27,152 nucleotides of DNA from an uncultured Bacteroidota bacterium. Lineage in GTDB: Bacteria > Bacteroidota > Bacteroidia > Chitinophagales > Chitinophagaceae. The position numbers and the translations under genes are program-made. Location: contig CAIRNW010000323.1 in the NCBI GenBank assembly GCA_903879995.1, positions 1-27,152 of the forward strand, written 5' to 3'. Positions 14,838 through 23,739 of the stretch are shown here, in pieces. Each line of letters opens with the position of its first letter. Position 1 is the first letter of the stretch. The notes under the pieces are model-generated. The model was not told where the DNA came from and made no database searches. It saw only the letters and a list, made by a program, of their open reading frames with translations.

Positions 14838-15939
14838 AATCATTTAATACATTGTACAGCGTATCTCTCTCAATAGGTGATCGGCCCGCCTGACGTATCA
14901 AATCAACTAATTCGGTGGTAGTTAGTGTTGGACGCTGTTCTTCTGATCCGGCCATACTGTAGATTTTTGTAGAATCATCAATCGTGCCGTCTATATCATC
15001 AACACCAAAGCTTAGTGCTAATTGGGCATTTTGTCGACCAAGCATTGGCCAATAGGCCTTCAGGTGTGAAAAATTATCTAAATAAATTCTGGCAATTGCA
15101 TACATCCGCATATCCTCGATGAGCGAGCTTTCATTTACATAGCTCATATCATTATCCTTGTTTCTGAATTTGAGAGGGATAAATGTGTTAAAACCTCCCG
15201 TTCTGTCTTGTAAGGAACGTAAACGACTCATGTGGTCCACGCGGTGCGCAAATGACTCAATATGTCCATAAAGCATGGTGGCGTTTGAGGGAATACCCAA
15301 CCGGTGAGCCGTTTCATGAATTTCTAGCCAACCTTTTCCATCAACTTTATCCTTGCAAATTTTTTCTCGAATTTCAGGATGAAAAATTTCGGCACCGCCT
15401 CCGGGAATCGAATCAAGTCCGGCTTCAATCAAAATTTTTAATCCCTCCTCTGGAGAAAGACCTGCTTTACGAAACATATAATCAAATTCAACGGCGGTAA
15501 ATGCTTTGATGTGTAACTCGGGACGATGAGATTTAATAGCCGCTAATAATTCTTTAAAAAATTTTAAGTTCATCTTCGGGTGAACGCCCCCAACAATGTG
15601 TACCTCAGTTACCGGAATCCCATCATATTTTTTTACGAGGTGAAGCATTTGCTCAATACTTAATTCCCATCCTTCCTCCCGATTTGCATACAGTCGGCTG
15701 TATGCGCAGAACTGACAACTAAAAACACATACGTTGGTTGGTTCTATGTGAAAATTGCGGTTAAAGTAAACACGATCACCATGCTTCCGCTCACGAATTT
15801 GGTTAGCTAGTGCACCAACAAATCCTAGACTCGCCTCCTCAAATAAAAGTTGGCACTCCTGATCAGTAATACGAATTTGATTAGCTACTTTTTCTGCAAT
15901 TGCTTGCAGGGCGGGGGAGGCGGAGGGGGTATGAATCAT
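14818..15939 (-). CDS. mqnE: Aminodeoxyfutalosine synthase (radical SAM)
   Basis: MqnE joins the MqnA product to the adenosyl part of SAM, making 6-amino-6-deoxyfutalosine. The 373-aa protein has the radical-SAM cluster motif CVFSCQFC (C71, C75, C78), IVGGVHP, and the family segment [18 protein letters not shown]. The later stretch [10 protein letters not shown] with [19 protein letters not shown] is of MqnE rather than MqnC type; a MqnC (cyclic dehypoxanthinyl futalosine synthase) call is the main alternative. The N-terminus is rich in Pro, Ser and Ala, encoded by a C-rich tract. The start ATG is 15937-15939, with a TACCTTTG box 21 bp upstream. It overlaps sdaA at the 3' end and diverges from a nucleoside transporter. 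Confidence 0.92.
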   Translation of the reverse strand: MIHTPSASPALQAIAEKVANQIRITDQECQLLFEEASLGFVGALANQIRERKHGDRVYFNRNFHIEPTNVCVFSCQFCAYSRLYANREEGWELSIEQMLHLVKKYDGIPVTEVHIVGGVHPKMNLKFFKELLAAIKSHRPELHIKAFTAVEFDYMFRKAGLSPEEGLKILIEAGLDSIPGGGAEIFHPEIREKICKDKVDGKGWLEIHETAHRLGIPSNATMLYGHIESFAHRVDHMSRLRSLQDRTGGFNTFIPLKFRNKDNDMSYVNESSLIEDMRMYAIARIYLDNFSHLKAYWPMLGRQNAQLALSFGVDDIDGTIDDSTKIYSMAGSEEQRPTLTTTELVDLIRQAGRSPIERDTLYNVLNDFSTLAN

Positions 15940-15959
15940 GCTTGCTTAAAAAGGTGCCG

Positions 15960-15967
15960 CAAAGGTA
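15960..15967 (-). promoter_or_regulatory. Candidate -7 box of mqnE
   Basis: The minus strand reads TACCTTTG, the same octamer as in front of mqnA, about 20 nt before the mqnE ATG. No TTG lies at the normal -33 distance, so support rests on the -7 box alone. Confidence 0.45.
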
Positions 15968-15988
15968 TTAATTCCTTATCTTTCTGCT

Positions 15989-17239
15989 ATGACACCAAGA
16001 ATCAAACTTACTATTTTAAGCTTCCTGGAGTTTTTTATCTGGGGATCCTGGCTTATTACCGTTGGCGCTTATTGGTTCCAAAATCGGCAGTGGAGTGGGG
16101 CGGAGTTCGGTGCTATTTTTTCAACAATGGGACTCTCCGCCATTTTTATGCCAGCCCTGGCAGGGATTGTAGCGGATCGCTACCTCAATGCTGAGCGTTT
16201 GTTAGGATTATGCCATTTAATAGGCGCTGTAGTGCTTTTCTATTTGCCACAGGTTAACGACCCTGGTCAGTTTTATTGGGTGTTGCTGTTTTATATGCTG
16301 TTTTACATGCCCACGATTTCCCTGGCCAATACAGTTTCTTACACGGTGCTTGTGGGGGCGGGTAAGGATATTGTGAAAGAGTTTCCTCCTATTCGTGTTT
16401 GGGGTACAGTTGGATTTATTGTGGCCATGTGGGTAGTGAGTTTACTTCGTTGGGAAACATCTGCTCTTCAATTTTATGTAGCTGCATCAGCCTCTGTTTT
16501 GCTTGGCTTGTATGCTTTTACATTGCCTGCTTGTCCTCCAAAATATGCTCAAACAAAATCAACTTCTTTAATCTCTTTGTTAGGGTTGCAGGCATTTTCG
16601 CTATTTAGAAATTATAAAATGGCCCTCTTCTTTTTGTTTGCTATGTTATTAGGGGCTGCTTTGCAATTGACCAATGCTTACGGGGATACTTTTTTACATG
16701 ATTTTGATAAAATCGAAAAGTATAAGAATAGTGTAGCCGTGCAATATCCTGCCATTATTATGTCAATCTCACAAATGTCAGAAACCCTTTTTATCCTTGC
16801 TATCCCGTTTTTCCTGCGTCGATTTGGAATTAAAACGGTGATGCTCTTTAGTATGGTTGCTTGGGTGTTTCGTTTTGGTCTTTTTGCATATGGAGATCCT
16901 GGCGATGGATTATGGATGATTATTTTATCTTGTATTGTTTATGGCATGGCCTTTGATTTTTTCAATATTTCCGGTTCACTTTTTGTAGACACACAAGTAT
17001 CCCCCTCGATTCGCGCATCTGCGCAAGGGATATTTATGATGATGTCGAATGGATTTGGGGCTTGGTTGGGCAGCACTATAAGTGGAATGGTTATACAGCA
17101 GTATTTTACAAATTCAGATCAGTCAATGAATTGGCGTGAAATATGGTTATCCTTTGCGGGGTATTCCTTGGTAGTTGCGGTTCTATTCGCGTTGCTTTTT
17201 AGGCATCGTCATACACCAAATGAGGAAGTATCCCACTAA
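15989..17239 (+). CDS. MFS nucleoside transporter, NupG/XapB-like
   Basis: The 416-aa protein has about twelve membrane helices and belongs to the nucleoside:H+ symporter group of the major facilitator superfamily. The N-terminus LSFLEFFIWGSWLITVGAYW and the loop GIVADRYLNAERLLG (the helix 2-3 motif of MFS carriers) are typical. RVWGTVGFIVAMWVV and the segment FFNISGSLFVDTQ also fit this subgroup. It should import nucleosides, which would feed the phosphorylase encoded at 11546-12427; that link is inferred. A partial -7 box TATCTTTC (15977-15984) lies 4 bp before the ATG. A bidirectional terminator follows. Confidence 0.88.
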   Translation: MTPRIKLTILSFLEFFIWGSWLITVGAYWFQNRQWSGAEFGAIFSTMGLSAIFMPALAGIVADRYLNAERLLGLCHLIGAVVLFYLPQVNDPGQFYWVLLFYMLFYMPTISLANTVSYTVLVGAGKDIVKEFPPIRVWGTVGFIVAMWVVSLLRWETSALQFYVAASASVLLGLYAFTLPACPPKYAQTKSTSLISLLGLQAFSLFRNYKMALFFLFAMLLGAALQLTNAYGDTFLHDFDKIEKYKNSVAVQYPAIIMSISQMSETLFILAIPFFLRRFGIKTVMLFSMVAWVFRFGLFAYGDPGDGLWMIILSCIVYGMAFDFFNISGSLFVDTQVSPSIRASAQGIFMMMSNGFGAWLGSTISGMVIQQYFTNSDQSMNWREIWLSFAGYSLVVAVLFALLFRHRHTPNEEVSH

Positions 17240-17261
17240 TTTATTTTTGTTGCTAAATAAA

Positions 17262-17291
17262 AAAAGCCTGCTTCGATAAAAGCAGGCTTTT
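17262..17291. terminator. Bidirectional rho-independent terminator
   Basis: A 12-bp perfect stem AAAAGCCTGCTT / AAGCAGGCTTTT surrounds the loop CGATAA. It has T-runs at both exits, so it can stop transcription from the transporter gene and from trxA. It is the only clear terminator found between a convergent gene pair in this window. Confidence 0.92.
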
Positions 17292-17308
17292 AAATTTCTG
17301 TGAATCGA

Positions 17309-17626
17309 TTATGCGTGTGACTCGATTTTTTTTACAAAATTGGCCTTTGGTTGTGCGCCTACTAATTTATCTACCACTTGCCCATTTTTTATGAATAAAA
17401 TAGCAGGTATTGAAGTAATTCCATAGTTCATGGAAACAGAAGGATTGTGGTCTACATTTAATTTGCCAATATTTACTTTTCCGTCATATTCTTTTGCTAA
17501 TTCTTCAATAACGGGTCCGATAGCGCGGCAGGGGCCACACCACTCCGCCCAGAAATCCACTACACAAAGTTTGTCGGATTCTAGTACGTCTGATTTGAAA
17601 TTTGCGTCGGTAAATTCTTTAGCCAT
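17309..17626 (-). CDS. trxA: Thioredoxin
   Basis: A 105-aa classical thioredoxin that reduces protein disulfides in the cytoplasm. The redox motif WCGPC has its cysteines at residues 30 and 33, and the cis-proline loop is [15 protein letters not shown]. There is no signal peptide. The gene lies 88 bp downstream of dnaE on the same strand, an arrangement I know from other Bacteroidota. A -7-like box TAAATTTG in the gap suggests it can be transcribed on its own. Start ATG is 17624-17626. Intact, normal length. Confidence 0.96.
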   Translation of the reverse strand: MAKEFTDANFKSDVLESDKLCVVDFWAEWCGPCRAIGPVIEELAKEYDGKVNIGKLNVDHNPSVSMNYGITSIPAILFIKNGQVVDKLVGAQPKANFVKKIESHA

Positions 17627-17651
17627 TTTAGATTGTTTAGAATGTGAATTG

Positions 17652-17659
17652 CAAATTTA
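17652..17659 (-). promoter_or_regulatory. Candidate -7 box of trxA
   Basis: The minus strand reads TAAATTTG, an exact TAnnTTTG match, about 25 bp before the trxA start and downstream of the dnaE stop. A TTG at the -33 distance is not visible. Confidence 0.4.
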
Positions 17660-17714
17660 GGTCCAGCACTATTCTTCTTGACCGATTGGCATTACTTGTG
17701 TAAAAGTTGTCAGC

Positions 17715-20700
17715 CTACACGGTTTGCACGGATACTTGTAGCGCTGGATTATTATTTAAAAAATGGATCAGCGCTGCGCTCATTTCAATTCCCTGTGAAG
17801 TAGATATAAGGCTGGTTGTTAAGCTATTACGATCATCTGTTAGAGTGAATTTAAAAGTGGTTCTTCCGGGATTTTTCTTAAAGTACTTTTCTAGAAACTG
17901 TATTATTTCATCATTAACGTCTTGAGGTCTTGCATCCAAATGCAACATTCTTGTCAGACTGCCAATCATTGTTTCTGCGAGTGTAACTCCCATGACTTTG
18001 AATTCAAATTCGTCACGGTTGTAACGTTGCTTAAGAAATCCGTTAATCAACACTGTGCTTCCAGTTTGAAGTAAGGGTGAAATTTTTAAATAGTCGTCGC
18101 TGAAAAGGGGGAATTCCATTTTTCCCGTGTAGTCTTCCACAATAAAATTACCATACTTATTTCCGCTCTTGGCTATTCGATGTTGTGCGTCAGCCACCAA
18201 ACCAACAATTCGAAATGGCCTACCGGGGTTTGCTTGTTCGCGAATAGTTTCTCTAAAATGTAGAAAATCGCGAATTGCTGTTATTCCATAGTGTTGAATT
18301 TCGAATTTATAATTATCCAGCGGGTGTCCACTTAGGTAAATTCCAGTTACTTCTTTTTCATGGTCTAATTGAACAATCAGTGGCCAGGGGGCAACTTCCA
18401 GCATCCGCGGGGGCGGTATTTCCATCGTAACCGGAAGATCTCCAAATAATGTGTTGGCGGCGCTTGCCTGGTGTTGTCCCATTACTTGCCCATAACGCAT
18501 GATTTTCTCAAGCCCGGTAACATCTTCTCCCGGAGCCACTGTGAAATATTGTGCGCGATGAAGCGCGGGGAAGCAATCAAAGCTTCCTGCATATGCCAAA
18601 CTCTCCAATGTTTTTTTATTGACAGACCGCTGGTTGACTCTTTTTATAAAATCAAAGATGTCGTTGAATGCCCCTTTTTTGTTTCGCTCCTCAATGATAT
18701 TCTCTACAGCCGCATCGCCCACTCCTTTGAGTCCACCCAAACCAAAACGGATCTCTCCCTTTTTATTTACTGCAAATCCTTTGAGTGATTCATTGATGTC
18801 GGGTCCAAGTACATTGATTCCCATTCGTCGACATTCCTCCATAAAGAAGGTTATCTTTTCAATACTGCCTGCATTATTAAGCACGGCAGACATATACTCC
18901 GCAGGATAATGCGCTTTCAAATAAGCAGTCTGATAAGCAACGTAAGCATAGCAGGTGGAGTGCGATTTATTGAATGCATATTGCGCAAAAGCTTCCCAGT
19001 CAGACCAAATTTTTTCCAAACGCTCTGCGGGTAATAAGTTAGCAGTGGCCCCTTCGATAAATTGCTTTTTCATCTTATCCAGGGTCTCTCGGTTCTTCTT
19101 TCCCATTGCTTTCCGTAGCACGTCTGCGTCACCTTTACTAAATCCGGAAAGCTTTTGTGCTAGCAGCATAACCTGTTCTTGATACACCGTGATGCCGTAT
19201 GTTTCTTCCAAATACTCCTGCATTTCTGGAAGGTCATAGCTGATTGCTTCTCGTCCATGTTTACGATCAATATAATTGGGGATATAGGCCATCGGACCTG
19301 GACGGTACAGGGCATTCATCGCAATAAGATCCTCGAATTTGTCAGGCTTTAGCTCACGCAAATATTTTTGCATTCCCGGACTTTCGAACTGAAATGTTCC
19401 AATGGTAGCCCCTTGTTGATATAGTGAATATGTTTTGGCATCATCTAGCGGTATCTTATCAATGTCAATTTCAATCTGATGAAGTTGTTTAATTAAAGCA
19501 AGCGCGTTCTTAATGATCGAAAGTGTTTTCAAGCCCAAGAAGTCCATCTTGATAATGCCTGCACTTTCAATATCGTTGCCTTCGATCTGAGTAACCCAGA
19601 GTGGAGAATCTTTTGCTGTTGCAATTGGGATCAGTTCTGTAAGATCGGTAGGGGCAATGATGATGCCTGCCGCATGTATTCCAGTATTTCGGACAGAACC
19701 CTCTAGCCGCTCTGCTTCATGAAGAACTCGGCCTGCGGGGGAACTTGGCTGTTTATAAAACTCTCTGAGTTTTTTTACGTTTTCTATTTCGTCATTTGTT
19801 AAGGCCTCTTTTTCTTCTAGCGATTTTTCTCCTTCTTTTGATTTTAAAGGAGCATGAAGTACCCGGCGTAATTCAATCCCAGGTTTTTCAGGGACCAATT
19901 TTGCCAGTGCATTCGAATCGGGTAGTGGTAAGTCCATCACGCGCGCCACATCTTTGATACTCATTTTTGCAGCCATCGTGCCGTAGGTGATGATTTGCGC
20001 AACCTGGTTCTTACCATATTTTTCTACTACATAATCGATAACTTTTTGCCGGCCCTCGTCATCAAAATCGGTATCGATATCGGGCATGGACTTACGATCA
20101 GGGTTTAAGAATCGCTCAAAAAGTAGATTGTATTTAATGGGATCTATATTGGTTATGCCAATACAATAAGCCACTACCGAACCTGCAGCAGAACCACGAC
20201 CAGGTCCAATGAAAACTCCCTTTTCGCGACCCGCTTTGATAAAGTCACTTACAATCAGAAAATACCCGGCAAAGCCCATCGTTTTTATGGTGAATAATTC
20301 AAACTCAATACGCTCTTTCAGTTCGGGCGTTACCGTAGCATATCTTTTGGTAGCTCCTTCGTACGTGATGTGCTTTAGATATTCCCATTGATTATTGGCA
20401 TCCGGAGAGATTTTATTTTTTCCAATCACTTCCTCTTTGGTGTGAATCTGAAATCTTTTTTCAACGGGGAAGTTGGGGAGTAAAATATCTCGTGTCAGAT
20501 TGAGTGGCTCAACCTTATCTACGATTTCATTGGTATTATCGAGTGCCGCCGGAAGATCTGCAAAGGTTTTTGCCATCTCCTCCTTTGTTTTGAAAAAAAA
20601 CTGATCATTGGGGAAGGCAAATCGTTTGTCTTTAACATTGACGTCGTCATCCGCAAAATCGCGGATAGCAGGGGTGGCCAGCTTTTCGCCCGTGTTTATA

Positions 20701-21389
20701 CAAAGCAGAATATCATGTGCAGTAAAGTCGTCTTGCTCTACATAGTGACTGTCATTGCTGGCAATGACTTTAACCTTATATTTTTTTGCAAAGCGTAACA
20801 GCACATCATTGACCCTGTCTTGCTCTGCCATGCCATGTCTTTGCAACTCTACATAAAAGTCCTCTTGAAAAATATTCAGCCACCATTTAAACTCATTTTC
20901 TGCTTCCTCCTCTCCTTTGCGAAGAATCGCCTGCGGTACGGATGCGCCCAAGCAGCAGGTGGTAGCGATTAGACCTTGGTGATATTTTTGAATGAGCTCT
21001 TTATCAATTCTTGGGTATTTGCCATACATCCCCTCTACAAACCCGAGGGAGGTAAGTTTGATCAGATTCCGGTAGCCTTCTTCGTTTTTTGCTAACAAGA
21101 TCTGATGCATTCTCTTGTCACGCTGTTCCTTTGTAAAGGTTTTTTGATGTCGATTTTCAGTCAGGTAAAACTCACAACCTACAATGGGTTTCACTTTTAA
21201 CTTACCATTAGCATCTTTGTTTTTGTAAGCCTCAGCCACAAATTCAAAGACACCAAACATGTTGCCATGATCACTAATTGCAAGTGCAGGCATCTGATTA
21301 TTAATAGCTTTTTTATAAAGCAATGGTATAGATGCGGCCCCATCTAACAGGGAGTATTGTGTATGAACATGTAGGTGAGAAAACTGCAT
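17715..21389 (-). CDS. dnaE: DNA polymerase III alpha subunit
   Basis: The replicative polymerase subunit, 1224 aa, slightly longer than the E. coli protein. An N-terminal PHP domain (about 1-270) starts HLHVHTQYSLLDG. Its likely metal ligands appear largely kept: H7, H9, SDHGN, GCEFYL, and NDSHY. The catalytic palm has GPGRGSAAGS (395 onwards) and MPDIDTDFDD with D437 and D439. The tandem helix-hairpin-helix region lies around IRFGLGGLKGVGDAA. An OB fold follows at about 1055-1135 (RIVGLVADAQHRI ... YGNFIVEDYTG). No inserted exonuclease domain is present, so this is DnaE and not PolC. It diverges from the NlpC/P60 gene. Confidence 0.98.
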   Translation of the reverse strand: MQFSHLHVHTQYSLLDGAASIPLLYKKAINNQMPALAISDHGNMFGVFEFVAEAYKNKDANGKLKVKPIVGCEFYLTENRHQKTFTKEQRDKRMHQILLAKNEEGYRNLIKLTSLGFVEGMYGKYPRIDKELIQKYHQGLIATTCCLGASVPQAILRKGEEEAENEFKWWLNIFQEDFYVELQRHGMAEQDRVNDVLLRFAKKYKVKVIASNDSHYVEQDDFTAHDILLCINTGEKLATPAIRDFADDDVNVKDKRFAFPNDQFFFKTKEEMAKTFADLPAALDNTNEIVDKVEPLNLTRDILLPNFPVEKRFQIHTKEEVIGKNKISPDANNQWEYLKHITYEGATKRYATVTPELKERIEFELFTIKTMGFAGYFLIVSDFIKAGREKGVFIGPGRGSAAGSVVAYCIGITNIDPIKYNLLFERFLNPDRKSMPDIDTDFDDEGRQKVIDYVVEKYGKNQVAQIITYGTMAAKMSIKDVARVMDLPLPDSNALAKLVPEKPGIELRRVLHAPLKSKEGEKSLEEKEALTNDEIENVKKLREFYKQPSSPAGRVLHEAERLEGSVRNTGIHAAGIIIAPTDLTELIPIATAKDSPLWVTQIEGNDIESAGIIKMDFLGLKTLSIIKNALALIKQLHQIEIDIDKIPLDDAKTYSLYQQGATIGTFQFESPGMQKYLRELKPDKFEDLIAMNALYRPGPMAYIPNYIDRKHGREAISYDLPEMQEYLEETYGITVYQEQVMLLAQKLSGFSKGDADVLRKAMGKKNRETLDKMKKQFIEGATANLLPAERLEKIWSDWEAFAQYAFNKSHSTCYAYVAYQTAYLKAHYPAEYMSAVLNNAGSIEKITFFMEECRRMGINVLGPDINESLKGFAVNKKGEIRFGLGGLKGVGDAAVENIIEERNKKGAFNDIFDFIKRVNQRSVNKKTLESLAYAGSFDCFPALHRAQYFTVAPGEDVTGLEKIMRYGQVMGQHQASAANTLFGDLPVTMEIPPPRMLEVAPWPLIVQLDHEKEVTGIYLSGHPLDNYKFEIQHYGITAIRDFLHFRETIREQANPGRPFRIVGLVADAQHRIAKSGNKYGNFIVEDYTGKMEFPLFSDDYLKISPLLQTGSTVLINGFLKQRYNRDEFEFKVMGVTLAETMIGSLTRMLHLDARPQDVNDEIIQFLEKYFKKNPGRTTFKFTLTDDRNSLTTSLISTSQGIEMSAALIHFLNNNPALQVSVQTV

Positions 21390-21399
21390 AGCGGGTCAG

Positions 21400-21429
21400 C
21401 AAAGTAGCTAATTTAGTTACCTTCGCAAA
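21400..21429 (-). promoter_or_regulatory. Candidate promoter of dnaE
   Basis: On the minus strand TTTG (21426-21429) is followed after 19 bp by TACTTTG (21400-21406). This is a TAnnTTTG-like box one base short. It lies 10 bp before the dnaE ATG, so the leader would be very short. Confidence 0.4.
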
Positions 21430-21447
21430 ATCATTCACTCGACCCCC

Positions 21448-22239
21448 TTGCGACCGCAACTTTTTTATATTTCCCCAGTAATGCTGTGGGTGGGACTCCT
21501 ACTCACCGGATGCACCGTTGTGCAAAATATAGGTAGTAAGCTCCCCCTCAGTAAGACACACTCAGACAGGAATTCGGCTCCAACAGATAACATCTCTATT
21601 CCTCAGCGCCTTGTTTTTATGGATCCTTTGCCAATTAAACAGGATGAGCCAAAAAGTCAGCCAACCCGGTGGATGCTCAAGGGCACTTTGAATGCCAACA
21701 AATCTATAGTCTCTAATGAAAAATTGATTGAGCTTCCGCCGGCTACTAGCATACCCGCCTCCAGCAGTTTTTCTAAAGAGGGCGAAGTGTCGGCTCTTCA
21801 AATGAAATTTTCAGTGTTATTAGAGCAGGAATTAATGGCACTCCCGGATCCCAAGCTCCTGGCGGCAATAGATCCATGGATGGGCGTTCGTTATAGGAGT
21901 GGAGGAAATTCCTCGCAGGGAATTGATTGCTCTGCATTTACAGCCTCCGTACTCTCATCTTATGCTGGAATCCAGTTACCTCGCACTTGTCGTGAGCAAT
22001 ATCAGCAATATCCAAAAGTGGAAAAGGATGAAATCCAAATTGGGGATTTATTGTTTTTTAGAACCAGAGGTCGAACTGTTTCTCATGTTGGAATTTACCT
22101 TGGTAACAACAAATTTGTGCATGCGTCATCCAGTAATGGTGTGATGGTGAGTAGCCGAAGTGAGCCTTATTTTTCAAGCCGATTTGTTGGGGCTCGAAGA
22201 GTGCCGATACTATCTGCTACAGAGTCAGCTTTTGATTAG
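21448..22239 (+). CDS. NlpC/P60 family lipoprotein, putative peptidoglycan endopeptidase
   Basis: The 263-aa protein probably cleaves peptide bonds in peptidoglycan stems. The signal peptide has a lipobox LLTG before C22. The C-terminal NlpC/P60 domain (about 140-255) has the catalytic cysteine C161 in GIDCSAF, the histidine H213 in SHVGIYLG and the third polar residue H225 in FVHASS. Residues 23-135 look disordered, with many Ser, Pro and Lys. I chose the TTG at 21448 because the resulting N-terminus MRPQLFYISP gives a positive charge and a full-length signal peptide. The ATG at 21481 would leave only ten residues before the cysteine. The end overlaps the opposing flippase gene by 15 bp. Confidence 0.9.
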   Translation: MRPQLFYISPVMLWVGLLLTGCTVVQNIGSKLPLSKTHSDRNSAPTDNISIPQRLVFMDPLPIKQDEPKSQPTRWMLKGTLNANKSIVSNEKLIELPPATSIPASSSFSKEGEVSALQMKFSVLLEQELMALPDPKLLAAIDPWMGVRYRSGGNSSQGIDCSAFTASVLSSYAGIQLPRTCREQYQQYPKVEKDEIQIGDLLFFRTRGRTVSHVGIYLGNNKFVHASSSNGVMVSSRSEPYFSSRFVGARRVPILSATESAFD

Positions 22240-23727
22240 TCTCTTTTTGATACTCTGTAAAACAGGTTTGATATCAGGAGTTAGTTTAAGATAGATTACT
22301 CCAATGCTTGCACTTGCTAGGTACAAAGCGCTTCTTCCAAAAAGAGAAAGCCATCCTTGTTGGTCTTTAAAAATCAAGTGAATTCCGATCGAAATAAAAA
22401 TAAATAATAGTATCGCTTTTAAAGTGGCATATGAAAATGGCTGAAGTTTAAATGTCAGCCAAAGAAATAGCACTCTTGCGCAATTGTAAATGGAAATTGA
22501 AATTAATTGTGCTATGGCGGTACCAACGATTCCATAGGATTTGGTCAAGAAATAGCTAAGAGGAAGCATAGAAAGTAGCAGGATTACCCCGCTGATAAAT
22601 TCAAACCGCCAGCGAGGCGAGGTTACAATAAGTTGTGAGTTTATGCCCGTTCCCATATCGATTAAGCGGGTAATCCCTAGTAGAAGGAAAACTGTGAATC
22701 CACTCAGAAAGGCTGGTTTTAATTGGAGGGTTATTATGGCATCTTGATAATTAATGGCAAACAATCCAAAAAAACAAACACCAAATAAAAACAAATTAAT
22801 GGAGGATCGCTGGTAGATGCGTTGCAGGGTTTGTTGATCTTTTTGTTTCCAGGCGCTGGTCAGGGGTTCCATGGCGGCTGCAATCATTCCTCGCTGGGGT
22901 GCTTGAAGCATTGAAGCCATGTTTTGTGCTAAGGAGTAGATGGCTAATTGTGCTAATGCGTTCTCTAACACTGATGGAATTAATATCGAATCAAAAACTT
23001 GTGCCACTACAAAAATTAAAGTACCCGCGTAGGTAAAACTTGTGTAGTTAAAGAGTGGTCTTTTGAGCCGAATGGTCAATGTGCTTACTTGTAAGGGGAG
23101 GGGTATTTTTTGCTGTCGGTATAGATAAATAAATAGGAGAAGCCCAATGATTAAATAGCTGAACGAAAAAAGTTTCACAAATTGTGTAAAGCTGGAGATC
23201 CACCCCTTAATAAAAAAAATAATCAACAGTAAAACTAATAGACGCCAAAAGCCTTCCTTCAAAAAGTTGCTGATCACTGATTCTTTCTGTTGCCATCCCC
23301 AGGCTTCCAAAATGTTGAATAAAAGGAGACCTCCTGCAAGTGCATAGATCCAATTGAAGTACTGGATCAATAGGGGAGAGTTGGTAGCGTATTTACGGAT
23401 AATCAATGGTTCAATTAACTGGCCTGCAAAAAATAGTAGCACAAATCCGGCCATTCCCAAAATAAATGCAATGGTTAGTTGATCGTTTTTACCAGGTGTA
23501 GTTCGATCTCGGTAGTAGGGGAAAAATTTATAAATAAAATAGGGGGCACCTAGATTTCCTATCGCTACTAACAACAAGGTGATTGCTATAAACGCATTGT
23601 ATAGTCCAAACTCCTCTTGTGTAAAAAAATCTTTACGGGTGAACAAGTAAGTATTAAGCAGCCCAATTCCAAACCCTCCATAAATCACCAGGGTGGATAA
23701 AATACTCTGTTTTCTAATGCTGCTCAT
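22225..23727 (-). CDS. Polysaccharide biosynthesis flippase (Wzx/MATE-like)
   Basis: The 500-aa protein has about 12-14 membrane helices and resembles the oligosaccharide flippase branch of the MOP superfamily, which moves lipid-linked glycans across the inner membrane. Typical are the N-terminal RKQSILSTLVIYGGFGIGLLNTYLFTR, the early FGLYNAFIAIT, and the central RGMIAAAMEPLTSAWK. A C-terminal basic tail (SIKKRLIKS) is cytoplasmic. It starts 12 bp after the M1 peptidase stop and is probably in the same transcript. It could serve the glycan made by the enzymes at 3191-9440, but the 13-kb distance makes that a guess. Confidence 0.87.
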   Translation of the reverse strand: MSSIRKQSILSTLVIYGGFGIGLLNTYLFTRKDFFTQEEFGLYNAFIAITLLLVAIGNLGAPYFIYKFFPYYRDRTTPGKNDQLTIAFILGMAGFVLLFFAGQLIEPLIIRKYATNSPLLIQYFNWIYALAGGLLLFNILEAWGWQQKESVISNFLKEGFWRLLVLLLIIFFIKGWISSFTQFVKLFSFSYLIIGLLLFIYLYRQQKIPLPLQVSTLTIRLKRPLFNYTSFTYAGTLIFVVAQVFDSILIPSVLENALAQLAIYSLAQNMASMLQAPQRGMIAAAMEPLTSAWKQKDQQTLQRIYQRSSINLFLFGVCFFGLFAINYQDAIITLQLKPAFLSGFTVFLLLGITRLIDMGTGINSQLIVTSPRWRFEFISGVILLLSMLPLSYFLTKSYGIVGTAIAQLISISIYNCARVLFLWLTFKLQPFSYATLKAILLFIFISIGIHLIFKDQQGWLSLFGRSALYLASASIGVIYLKLTPDIKPVLQSIKKRLIKS

Positions 23728-23739
23728 ATAGCAATACGA

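Noticed and set aside
14818..15939. Calling the radical-SAM gene mqnC
   Set aside because: The segments [10 protein letters not shown] and LQDRTGGF fit MqnE better, and MqnE is the enzyme that follows MqnA; MqnC remains the second choice.
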